DNA of 64,000 nucleotides from Owenia fusiformis (Eukaryota; Annelida; Polychaeta; Sabellida; Oweniidae): contig CAIIXF020000003.1 of assembly GCA_903813345.2 (NCBI GenBank), forward strand, positions 28,909,248 to 28,973,247, given 5' to 3'. Of this stretch, positions 48,645-61,900 are shown in pieces. The notes beneath the pieces were generated by a model. It worked only from the letters and a program-made list of their open reading frames with translations, was not told where the DNA came from and did not search any database. A program made the translations under genes and the position numbers. The first letter of the stretch is position 1. Every line of letters begins with the position of its first letter.

Positions 48645-48645
48645 A
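48640..48645 (+). promoter_or_regulatory. Possible poly(A) signal overlapping the lectin stop codon
   Basis: AATAAA spans the final Glu codon and the TAA stop. If used, the 3' UTR would be only about 15-25 bases. Another AATAAA lies near 49577. Confidence 0.3.
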
Positions 48646-49981
48646 TGCTGACTAAACTATTGAGACATTCATTGCAACAAACAATATACTGTACAGGGCG
48701 TCCCAGGGAGGGGGGGGGGCGTCAAATAAGTCTTTCCCCCTTAACTTTTTTTATTTTTAAAGTTATCATACTTCCCCATATATCATTTTAAAGCTGAATG
48801 GAAATGGTAATCTCCCTTAATAATAATAATGAATCAATAATCAACTCTTCCTAATAAAACTGCTACAACATTTCTTGTAAGATTGTAGTTGACCATTGAT
48901 AACGTCAAAACAAGTAAAATTACCTGGATAGTGAATGAACGGTGAAAAGTTGGTACTGCAATTATAAAGGAACGACAGGGTTGAAAAATTAATCGAAGAT
49001 CAACCAGAAAAGAAATTTATAAGCCATGAAATATTGCTCCAAATGTATCTAGAAAGCTCTTAGAAAGAAGCCTGAAAAGTGCAACACCCCTGTTTGTAAG
49101 CATTTTGGAATCGTACCGTAGTGGAATTGAGCTATAGCACGGGTGAAGCCAGGAAGGCGAGGCAATGGCCTTAAAAACGTTTTACAGAAATTTCAATCGA
49201 ATGCTCCAGGGTAGTAATATACTTCTTTTGGCCTTTTGCCTCGCCTATATGCATTTGCCTCGCCAAACTGTTGATTTCGACGATTTATTTCAATATGGCC
49301 TGCTTATCCTTACAAATTCTCACAGTCACAAAAAGTATGTACCAATCTATTCTTTAATCATTAATAGAAATATCAGGTACATTGCACGGCATTGTAATCT
49401 CACAACGTTTTGATGATAAAGACTCTTAAAATATAAATTTGGTATCTTTCGTAAGTGAATACACTTATGTCTCATTTTAAAAGACAATAGAAGATCTGAA
49501 TTGTCCTTAAGATATGGGTTAAGATATTTTATAATGCTTTATACGTTAATGGAGGATGCAAAAACATAAACTTTAAATAAATGCATTTTTGGATTATTTA
49601 TTGATCTCAGGCATTTTGTTTTAAATCGGGTAAGTTACATTCTATTTTATAATTAAATATAGCCTGTATCGATGCAAATAAAAGAAATGTATAGTTTAAT
49701 ATCACCTTTTTAGAGACAACATATTCAATCTTTCTTGGTTAATATATGGCAATTGTTATAAACTATCTAGTTAACAAACGTATTTCAAGGAACTCAATTA
49801 GTCCTAAAACTTTAGTCCTGAAATCATCCAAAGCTTTAGTGGATTCTGATGTATTAGTCTTGGAAAGTGAAAAGAAGATCACAGAATTGTAAACAAAATA
49901 CCCAGAAATAATAAAATGAGTGACCTGTAATATTCAAAACCAAAACAAAGTATAATTATTTTATGATTGATTATATTTTAG
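48645..49981. other. Gap between lectin and FAMeT/PAN genes, with a lone mariner terminus
   Basis: 48694 begins CAGGGCGTCCCAG after TA and contains the subterminal ATATCATTTTAAAG at 48780-48793, i.e. a left end of a mariner-like element whose right end I do not find. An inverted pair (AAGGCGAGGCAA near 49154 against TTGCCTCGCC near 49246) could be a small hairpin. No gene recognised. Confidence 0.45.
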
Positions 49982-49994
49982 CATTATTTACAAA

Positions 49995-52900
49995 ATGGAG
50001 TACACAACTGCTATTCTGCTGCTGCTAAGCTGTGGGGCGCTCTCTCAGAACCAGGAACCAAATCTCGACTCATATTTTGCGACCGCTGTAGAATTGATCA
50101 TACCTTCGAGTAAAGAAATACATTATGCTAACGTAAGTGTGAAAACTTGTTAGAGAATGATGAAATCTCTTTTCATTATCCTAAAGAATGGAACAAAAAT
50201 TTACATGCTCACATTAACAATGTTTGTTTTTAAGGTTTCTTTATAAGAAGTATGTATTTATTTAGATTGAAATTTTTATTTCCTGAACTAAAAGTTGCTA
50301 CTTGTTAGAAATATTCCAAATTGTGTTTTAGCACAATCAGGCACAAACCCTCATATCCATTTATATTTAATATCAATTCCTCACAGAATATCATATGTAT
50401 TATCTAATCAATCATACACATTCATTTAATTTTTAATTCGTACAACTTCATATACATATTGGGTGCTGAAACGACTTGCAATCCCGATTGTAATGTGGTC
50501 AAGATATATTTAGGTGACCATTTATCAGAATAAATACCATCACTCTACCGAGACATGTTTGTTTAAGAGCAATCGTCGATTTACCTAAAACGCTTCACTT
50601 TAATAAGATAAATGCATGTGAGTAAAGATGTAAGTAATGTAAATCCCCTGCAACCTGTGTTTACCATCTTGGCACGTGGAAATGATTACATTTACATCAG
50701 GCCAGAGAAAGGACGAGAGAATTGGGTACCTTTGGGGTACCCTTGATCGCCAAAATGTTCCATTAATTAATAATAATATAGATTAAGATGTTTTTGGAAA
50801 CTAAAACGATGGAATTGATTCTTAATATCTACGATCTAACTGGCCTCGTCTATTGTTAGTTCCTTGCTTATCCCCTGGAAAGGGGTCTATGCCAAGGACC
50901 ATTGTGCAAAACTACGTGAAATTAATTGTGTATTTCAGATCCAATACGACAAGTATAGAAAAGTAGTACGAATGGATCGACAACAATATCAAAGCACTTC
51001 AAATGGAGTAGTTAGAGAAATATATGATTTTTATTCAAGTAAGTAAACATGATAATTTACTATCTTAAATTATTATGCTTGGACTTGGTTCCTTGTGACA
51101 GACCACTCAAAATGTTCCCTTGCTAATTAAAAAAAATAGGTCTTTGTCTTACCTCTTTAGCACTTCTGTCATAACATAGTCCTTGTTTTACTTTATAATT
51201 TAATCTAAATAAATAAAAGTAAAGTGAAAGAAAATCTTCAGAGATTATTTTCTCTCACCCTATTGGGCTTATATATATATATATATTTATTAATATTAAT
51301 GTATTATAAATATTAATCTAAAGGCAGCACATTTGTTTTTTTCCTTTCCGACCCGAGTGGATGGTTATTCCATTGTGACAGTAAACTATTACAACAGGCC
51401 TGGGAGACTTTGTCAAGTGACATTTTACTTTGTAGGTATCGTATTCACAACATATTTAAGTGATGGGAGCTGCTCTGCATCTCGAGTGGATACGTCACAA
51501 GGTTGGAACATCCCAATCACAGACGACATCTACATTGACTTGCAAAATCTCTTCAATTTTACTGGTTTCAAAATGGCTGATAAACCAGTGCGTAATGTTT
51601 TGTTATTTATCACAAAAGTAAAGAGCTCATCCATCGCAAGCGTTAATGTTTGGTGTAATTCATTAAATATTGCAGTATCAAGGTACCTTGTCTACTCCAC
51701 CCCAGGTGTAATTTGAGTAGAGGAGGGGATATTTATGATAGGGGTCTTGATGCATGTCTGTCAAATGGAGGTACGAGAAACTTCAAGAACATGAAATTAA
51801 CATTGTAGGCTACCATACGTGACGGTCTTGTGGATACTGAAAGGTTTGATAAATCTACCTCGGATACTAATTTTGTGAGGACATGGTATCGGTCGACGGT
51901 AAGTAACATGAAAGTGTATATTTTCCAAAAGAGTCAAATCATTTGGAAGTAAAAGGATAAGTTGTGTTGAACGATGCCTAAAAAGTAATTGAAATACTGC
52001 ACCACGATAATGTACAAAATCAGGTTAGAAAATGACATACATTTTTCTCTTCCAAATGTTTCATTTATTAACGTCTCACATGTGATAAGTACATTAACAC
52101 TAACATATATCACTACGTTATGTTATAATACTATATCCTATTATATTATATTATATTATATTATATTATTCTACATTATATTATATATTATATGTAGGGA
52201 GCGTGGAAGGTGAAGAAAACTGAGTACGAAGGTTACTTCTATCCAGAGCCAATGAAGCTTGAACTAAACGTCGACCTTCCACCTGCGGTGAGTTTTTTTA
52301 GTACATTCATGAGCTAAGCCAGAATCCAAAAATATGCAAGACAAATAGGAGAGGCAAAACTTTATATATACTTCTTTCAGAAATCTTTAACACAGTTTTA
52401 GTCGAAAAGGATCACAAATATTCCAAAAGATCATAATTCAGAATATTTGGGGGTTTGTTTTCCTAGTTTTGGTTTTAGATATCTCATTTTTTACTCCGAT
52501 TTGAAATGTTTTTTTGGTTTCCTCTTTTGGCGCTCTATATGTGACACAATGCTATAGCATTAAACAATACAATATGTTTAATCATAATCATAATAACATA
52601 ATAATAATATGTTAATCATAATTGTTACTGATTGTATTGTTTAACATGTTTTCCAGGGAAGAACAACTCTCCCAGTGACTATGTTCAATTTCAATGCAAA
52701 TCGTCCCAATTTAAAAGACTTTGATGTATCTAGTTGTCAAAAATCGCAGGAACAGAATGTTAACATGCAAATCACTTTTCCTAGAGGTAAGCAGAATGCA
52801 AAAGAGGTTTTGCTTATACCTTATATCTCAAGCAATGGATAAAAAGGACTCAGAATGCCTATTCACAGGTATTTAGCGATACTTTAATAACATTGCTTTC

Positions 52901-55900
52901 TTTTACATACAGGGACTATTTCAACACGAACCGAACGGGGCTTTGAATATACTTTCCTAGAAGTATCTCTGTGGCAGAAGAATGTGTTTAAGTTCCGGGT
53001 TAAGACGTGTATGGATGCACAGATCATGTTCACAGAAAAGTGGGGTGTTTGGAAAAATATCAAAACATACAGAGTTATCCTTGGTGAGTATCATATGCAC
53101 TTTGAATTGAATCAACAATCCAAAGACTACACGCGAGAGATCTACATCAATGACTTCAAGACAGTAGTGCTTATACAAATGATACCATATATATTTCTGT
53201 TTCAGGATCTGATTTGAATCAGTTTAGCACGATCAACCTCCAGCAGGAACCAGTACCTCCTGTTGCTAAAGTGGCAACCAATGGTATCCTTTCTTGTGAT
53301 GTCTTCCGGTCATTCTGGATCGGTATCAATAATGGTCTCATACAAGTTGGGACAGGTTCGTGAATACAACTCATAAGTCTAATAAATATAAATATGTATA
53401 GGCAATTTGTTTGTGATATTTCTTTCCAGTTTCATCAAGCGTATATTAAAATTCAGTCTAAGCGCAAAGGTATTAATGGACTACCCTCAGGTCCCAACAA
53501 AAATTCCTTTACTTGGATGATGTCATGATAAGCTGCAGAAGTGTTTGCTCTATGCCTTGATATCTGTCTTTTAGGGTCGTCTGGGAATGACGGTGTGTTT
53601 ATGTCATATCAAGATCCCGATCCTATGTTGGTAACATCCGTCGCAGTAAGAACAGCAAATGTCCAGGCAGCTGGCTATTGGAAAGTGGACATGCCAAGTA
53701 AATATATATTCATTTCACCTTTATGTTGAAGGATGAATTTTTCTAAAAGGGCTATAAATAGTGGTAATGTACAAATGTTCAAGGTTAGGCTATTGATTGT
53801 ATAACTTTACAAAGGATGAGGATTGCACGTTTTACTCTTTTAAGTGATTATAACGGTTACTAAAGCAATACAATTAAGTCAGTGTCAACTAATGAGAACA
53901 AATCACGATATTTTTCTTGCCTTACATAAAGTATTCAGATTGACACCGTTACACAATGGTTGTGCAAGGTCTGATCTTTTAAGATGCCACCTCATTGTAA
54001 GACTAAGACCAAGAAAGTCCCCATCCAATTGTTTTTCAAGAGACCTAACTATTTTCATTTACCAGAGACATATAAACATGTTTGATATGTCTCTGATTTT
54101 ACCTTTAGACTCAATCGGTCAAGTAAATACTATGAAGGGTACTAATTCATCGAGGACATTAATCTTACACGCCCATGTGCAATTTCTCCAAAAAACATGG
54201 AGCTTAATCTCCCTAATATACGATGATACTTCATCCTTGATTCGGTTTATGTCATGTGGAGGACAATTGAATTGGGTATCGTATCTATGCAGGTTAGTAC
54301 CATGTAGACTTATGGTCTGAGTGTCAATTTAATACTGTGCCATCCTTTCTCTTTTGCAGATGCAATAGTTGTTCACTCTCCCCCTAACTATATTTACAAG
54401 TTCTTGGCTGCTGACATAAAATGGCAGCCCTCTCGGACAGTTCTGTTCCAACTTATGGCATGTAAAGATGCTCACATTGTGCTAACAGACAAGTGGAATG
54501 ACCTCACAGGCAAACTTTATGAGATTGTCATAGGAACAGCTAGTAACAGTGCTTGTATCATAAGGTTCGTGTTTTATCCCTTTTTAATAAGCTTACGTTA
54601 GTTTTACGAACACGATATGAGTCGGGACTTCTTTGAATTTGATATCAATAGTGGTAAATGTGGTCGATTTTGTAAATAAATAAATGCATATTGTTGTCTC
54701 CTCTCTCCAAATGAGGTTGGAGTAATACAGAGTAATAGAGGGTCTCCATAGGCCCACTATTTCACACCTGGATGACTCTAACTGCAATTAGTATCATTCA
54801 AGATGGTGGCCAAAATTCTTTCGTTTATGACAAACCGACGATTTCAGCTTAACTAAGTTGAATCTGGATTCCAAAGTTTGCATACGGCGAGACATAGGGA
54901 ATCAAGATACAACTTAATTTAGCTGAAATTGGAGGTTTAGTGAAAACGAAAGAATTTTGGCTACCATCTTGAGTGATACTAACTGCAGTTAGAGTCATCC
55001 AGTGCATTGGTTCATTAATTTCATCAACTTTTAGGGCAGGACGTGACACTGATGCCAAGGTTACACAAAACACTCCCAATGTCCTAAGCTGCACAGAAAG
55101 ACGAACCTTTTGGCTGAGTTGGGAGAATGGCTTAGTACAGGTTGGACTAATAAATTGCATAAAATATTTAAAATTCTCGTCTTTGTGCCGTTGCGTTCCC
55201 TGGAAAACAGGATTATGAATGGAAAATTAATCCAGGCTAATACACCGTCATGTTGTATATTTTCAGTTAGGGAGTGGGCTCGTTAAAGGATCGAGTTCAA
55301 TGTTGATCCAGTGGCAAGACACTGATGCAATGTTCCGTCCAAGACATATGGCTGTTTCGACAGAGCAGGGCACTAAGGGACACTGGATGTTTTATAATGT
55401 CGAAGGTTTGTCCAGTGTTACCTATAGCATAACCATGAACTGGATAGAGTTCCATATAAATGAACAGTGGATATTTTAAAATTCAAACCACACTTTCCTT
55501 ATTATTACTTCAGTATGAATGAAATGTCCCTTGGTGTTCTGGTCCTGGATTGTGATATTGGTTCTCGATTGGAGGGGGGGGGGGGGGTGTTAGACATTGT
55601 TTCTTTTCACGTTAGATCATGGTTTTGGGATATATATGGTCTACTTTCCTTATGACAGATTTACACTTACAGTTTGCTTTTCTTGTTGGGTTTCTTTAAA
55701 GTTTTTAGTCACCCTTCCCTTTGGCATTTGCGCTTATACTGTATATTCCAAAGTCATCTATAATATTAGCCAACTGACTTGAGAATGGTAGTTAAGGTCC
55801 TCGAGTGTTTGTGTAATGTTGCCCTTTGTTTTTATGAAACGGTGTTTTATAGCTGCTGTAGATAAGTTCATCCAGAACGAAGACCAGGTAGATCAAGTAA

Positions 55901-58900
55901 TAGAGACTTTGACAAATCTCTCCAGGAAAAGCAAGGAGGAACCAGTTTCCCTGCTAAGATTCTCAAATTCTAGAGTAAGTTCAACTCCCTCCTCTATAAG
56001 TAGTTTTAGGTACGCTGTCTTGCACTCTTTTAGAAATGTCACTAAATTATTTCAAATGTAGAAATGTCTAATTTATTAGCATTCTACAGGTGAAAGTCCC
56101 ATTCAGTTACACATTATAAACAAAAATATATTCATGAATTGGAATGAAGAAATATTGGACCTTTTAGTACTTTAAAAACGCCCTGAACCAGAAATATTTT
56201 CTGAATGTGCACACCTCTCTATCTGCTTATTAGTAAATTATTTACCATACATTTGCAGATTGATTTTGATGATGATAACGTCTATTTCCAAGCAACTGTG
56301 CAACCACTTCCAATCAGTAAGTGATTACATTGCAATGTCATGTTCTTAGGTGAAATTATAATAAGATGTTTTTTGGTTGCCAATCAGCAGCCAATGCAAT
56401 GTTTCTAATAGGATGATTAATATGATATTTTAGTATTATTGTATTATGAAGGCACAAACTTATTCAACCGTTTCATTTTAGTTCTTGAAGAACGTAGAAA
56501 CAAAGATTATATCGTTCCCTCTGCTCAGAGACTGTATGGAATCATCCAGGATCTTGTTTACAGTGGCCAAGTTGATGTCCAATTTAAATATGGGGTAAAC
56601 TTGAATAATTATTCTGTATATTCCATCATTCATATCCATTTGGATCATATAAACAAATAAATGTGTATATCATTATGATGTATTAAACTCCCTATACTAC
56701 TGTATATCGAAATTGTGGGTAGTTCTCATGCATGAACACGTTCCAGAGTTCCACATTAATGTGACGTGTGGATCCGAAACATAAGACATACTCTAAAAAT
56801 ATTGACATTTGGTTATATGCACGATGTCCATTGTTTGACGATTTTTTCTAGATGCGATTAGGAGCAAGTGAAATAAGAAAGGTCATCCCAACAGACCCCA
56901 ACAATTTTAATGGTGAGTTGTCAATATCAGGTGGACGAGCTTCTAGATTAGAAACCATATGCCATGCTAAATTATATTTCATGTGCACTACCTTAATGAT
57001 TACAATTCTATATATAAAGTTTGCAATTTGAGAAAATTGGACAAATTGCCACAGCAACAGTACCTAATAATGAGGTGTTGATAGACTAATGTGTGTGGCG
57101 TAGCCTTGGCTGGACATCTTATTAACAAGGGTCTCAGATATTGAATTTATATAAATTTCGCTTGAATAAGGACAACTTCTCAAAAAGAGGTTTACAAAAT
57201 TCTTCTCCTAAGATATAGACGGGGGTCTCTCTTGAGGTCCCACTTTAAACCCATTGTGTTCTATTTAGATCCATATGTTAGGAGATTCACCAAGGACGCT
57301 AGTCGAGTATTATTTGTTGATAAATGGACAGTTGATACCGGACTAACTATACAGGTAAAACTATTAATAAACAAAAATATCCGTTGATATATTATATAGA
57401 ATTAACACCCATTTATCCTATAATAGGCAAAAAGCATAAAAACAAACTCATTATGTTGACTCACGTGTTCTGGATTCTGTCAACTTGCCCACTCACTTTA
57501 GGATGATATGGTGTCAACTTGCCATATAATAATACGTCCATCAGTTCAGATGTGATTATTTCGTCTCTTTTCTCGTTTTCAAGAGCATCACTTAGCAGAT
57601 ATTTCTTGAAATTTAATTTTACACGCCCAGGGGGAACTACAGTATATGTACCGTGTGTTATAATGCTTGTCCGCCAATGTTGCTCACATGACTTGAACAT
57701 TTCAGAAATGTGCAATGAGGTGTTTAACTGAAACAAGGATAAAATGTGAATCATTTGATTATTGCTCAAACGTCGGAGAGTGTATGCTGAGTGATAAACA
57801 TAGAGCAGATGGGGAAAATACAGGCTCATACAGAAACCATAGTTACTGTGACCATTATTCAAGTAAGGGTTCAGAGGTTTATCTCAACAGATACGTCAGT
57901 TTTGTTCAGTTCAGTTCAAATGGGTCCTCTGGCTCGGACACATCATGCTATGACCTTCTCTCTTTTGGTTATCCCTGAACATAGACTTGCTTTCTTTATT
58001 GCTTACAACTGCACTATGCCCCATATATTTGATTGTTCGCTTTGATTTGCTTTAGTGTTACAGTTTCGTGTATATTATCATTGTTTGGGATATTTGGGGT
58101 TTGTTTCTTGGTTATTCCTTTTTCTAACTATGTTTCGACTATTTCGTGGTCTTTTCCCATACTACTGTGTCATTTCTATATTCAGAGTCGTACATCGCGC
58201 TCAACTTTGAGAAGGCTCCAGGGCGAGTTCTCACAACATTTCCAGGCGAGACAAAGATTTACTCTGGACTCTCGGCAGAATCATGTGCTAAAGTATGCAT
58301 CGATGAGACTCACTTTAAATGTGAATCATTTGACTATTGCCCATCATCTGTATCTTGTACGCTTAATACAAGGCACAAAGATTCAACTAATGCTGTGATG
58401 GTGAACAGAACCGATTGTTCTCATTATTCAAGTAAGCTTATGTAACTTTTGTTTTAGTTTGAAAAATGTAATTGAATATTCAACGTGTACTTTGTCACAC
58501 TCACCGACCGCCCTTTTAAAAAGAAGGCTTTGATGATAACCAGTAGGCTATATGACATGAGTAAATTAACCCAGAGTCGTTAGACCCTGTCATGAAATAA
58601 TTTAAGATTGTACCAGCCTATATTAAAGTGTTTGTTTTATGTTCTGATCATGACATAACATTAGCCAAGAAGAAAATTAACCTGGACCTACAAGCCTAAT
58701 TAGGTCACCGCGTAAATGTAGAAAACCCCAAAAGTAAATCCTAGGCTAAATGAAAAATGGTTAGTGATGGCCCATTAAAGTATTCATTTTCTTCTTTTTG
58801 ACCAATTAGAAGCGTTTCTGGGCAAGTTTCGTGAAGATCCTGCTTCTTATCTGATTGGATACGAAGAGACAGTTATACATGGAATAGGCAAAGAAGCATG

Positions 58901-61900
58901 TGCTAGAACCTGTCTGCAGGAGACTAGTTTTAACTGCAGAAGCTTTAACTATTGCCCGACAGACGACGGGAAGGGGACCCCTTCGTGTTTATTGAATACG
59001 CATACTAAAGCTGATGTACGCGGTGATAAGTTTGTATCAGATCCAAATTGTTCATACAGCGAAAGTAAGTGCATTTGATAAAGTTGTTTTCAATTTTATC
59101 CAAGAAAAGCATTGCAACTATATCTAAATCTAAATATTCTTGAATATTGTGAAAATGAACATGCTTAATTTGTTTTGCTCGAGTGTTTCCAAAATGGCGC
59201 TACGTTCTTTGCGTTATAATGTTAAACGATCTTCCCATAATTGAAACAAGTAGGTGAGTCATCCTATTCTTTCAAGACTCAACAGTTTTGTTCTCACTTG
59301 GTAATAAGAAAAATCATAAAACAGCAAGAATCAACTAATTGCACCTCTCGAGGGTTTGCTATAGAGCTTTCAAATCTTGTCGATGAGATTTTAAGAGATC
59401 TGCATTTGTAGCCATTAAAAACCAACATTTCTTCTACTTTACGTATGTTTTAGAATTCTGTGTGTAATCTTCTTTCAACAAAACTTTAATTTGCACAGTA
59501 ATGATACCTTTTTCAATTTTCAACGATTTACAAGGTTTCTAAAAAGGTCGTCCTAAATCCCTAATTGACACAATGTTAAAAATCTTTAAAAGTTCATTTA
59601 CTCTTTTAGGAATCACAATCCGCATGTCCACAAGAGCATATGTTTACATTCTAATGGTGTTTACATTAATCCAAATGAAAATATTTGATAGATTAAGAAA
59701 TTAATTGATTTTTGCCATATGTCTCCGTGTATTGTGGCCCCACCAACTCATGTGCTACCATCTATTTATCCATCTATGTTGCAAATAAAACAATGCATTG
59801 CAGTAATGTGTGCCAATCTAGACGTAACTATGGAGAATGAAATTGATGATTAACATCTGTTATATGAATTATTACAGGGGTGGATGCACAATCTGTCGCA
59901 ATACGACCAAAAACATTACAATATTCATCAGGTGAGAACATAACATATTCATATTTCATGTCACATAATATAATGAAGAACAAAAATGGTAAAATAAATA
60001 CATTTGATCATTTTGCTATACTTATGTCTTAAGCCTCGCAGTCTATCAGCCACATTTTCTCTTCGGCGGTCATACACGTACGGCGGCCATAACTCCACAC
60101 ATTCGATATAGAAAATCTGAACAGTATCGTACTGCATTATTTTATCCCTATATTTTATGTCGCATATTTCTTTCAATTTGTAGAAGCTATGGTCGCTGTG
60201 CGACTGCCGTAGATAAAATGTGACTGAGGCATTACATCAGCATTCTTAATTATGAGGATAAAACAAGTTACGTGCACTGTATAAACTAGTGGTCTTAAAA
60301 TTAAAAGTAGGGGGATTAATGGGAAATGCGTAGTTCCGTTAATTAAGGTGTTGGCCGGATCATACTTACTTATTTTCATCTTAATGCCATTTGTTATTCT
60401 ATTGTCGTCCTTTAAATCTCCCGTAGATTAAATACTTTAATCAAAATTTACCTATAAACATCTTACCTGTGAACTTTATACCGATAAACATCTCTTTCTA
60501 CAATTGCGGATTTGCGGGGATTATTTACATCGTTTAGATACAAAACTTAGTACCATAATGAAAGACTGGATTGATACATTGACTGAATTACATATTTCTC
60601 ATTTGCTATTTCCTTTAAGATTGTTTTCAGTAAAATAACACCCACTTTACGCCTGTTATTACAGGGTGAGGCAAAAAATGTAACCCAAACAAATGTTAAT
60701 AACTCAGTCTTTCAACATGGATTTGAATTCAAATTTGGCACTATTAAACCTTGTTCAATGTTCTTTCATTCTACTTCTTTTATTGTCACGGTTTTATGGT
60801 CATTTTAAAAAACATGCTCCAAATGTGGAAATGTCACCCAATGTGAATCTCCAAACTTTTATCTTCGGAGCCATTTCGAAGATATTGTCCACATTTACAA
60901 CTCTAGAAGCATGGGTATGGTGAGAGGGGCTTTGTGGGCTGCATGCGAACATTCGCCTTGAATCCCCTTCCTTTACAAAACAAACACCCGGCCGGTAACC
61001 CCTTTTTCTGAAAGATCAACAAACCAAAAACCGGGAAGAACCCCACTCTTAGAAAGATGACTATTTTCGTGCGAACAATGAATCAGACATCTACACTAGC
61101 TATTTGATGAGTTGAAACTGCCCATCTCCTTTGCCTGAACCCCCCTCTCTTCGTTAAAACCCGAACCCCAAGGCCAGGGAAAAGTTGAACCCCTTGGTAA
61201 ATCATGGTTACTCCCTTGGATGAGCATCAGAGTGTTGAACAAGAGATAAGAAAGATGATTAGAGCCATTACACATAATATCTGTGAACATTTGAGATGGA
61301 CCAATGAAACCTGGTAGAATGAAAAAACATTGAACAAGGTTCAATTTTGCCAAATATGACTTTAAACCCATATTGGATGACTGAGTTATTCACATTTGTT
61401 TGGGTTACATTGTGTTGGCTCACCCTGTACTTAAAGGCAGAATCAGATCTAGCAATTATTTTCGTTTTAGAATATTTTGGGCTCATATCATTTCTTGTCA
61501 TGTCGTCGTGTCTATTTTCTAAAAAATACCCCAAATACTAGAATATAGTATATACTTTATTTGAAGAAAAATAAAGATCTTCACAATAATGCAATCATTT
61601 GTCTTTAAGAATGCTTACCATTTTTATTATTAGGGAGAATTTAAATATTTCCCCCATTTGCACTTTTAATCTTAAATTACTATACCAACTGATAACATAT
61701 CACGGATCTTTTGGGAGATCTTATATTTAAGTTTGTATGGTAGATCAATTGTACATATTGCTTGCAATTTTGTCACTTCCTATATATCTGATTCTGCCTT
61801 TAGATAGCCGATTTATAAATATGTAACTATGTTACCTTTCTATATCTAACAAGGCAAATGCCGGCTCCGAGAATCAATATGTATGACTATGTTTTATCTT

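Noticed and set aside
53844-54320. 158-codon plus frame between exons 9 and 10 of the FAMeT/PAN gene
   Set aside because: It is intronic: using it breaks the phase that otherwise runs cleanly from exon 9 (53697) to exon 10 (54360), and it has no domain.
57715-58045. Alternative plus frames over exon 18 and the following intron
   Set aside because: They run through the GTAAGG donor at 57863 and lose the PAN cysteine pattern.
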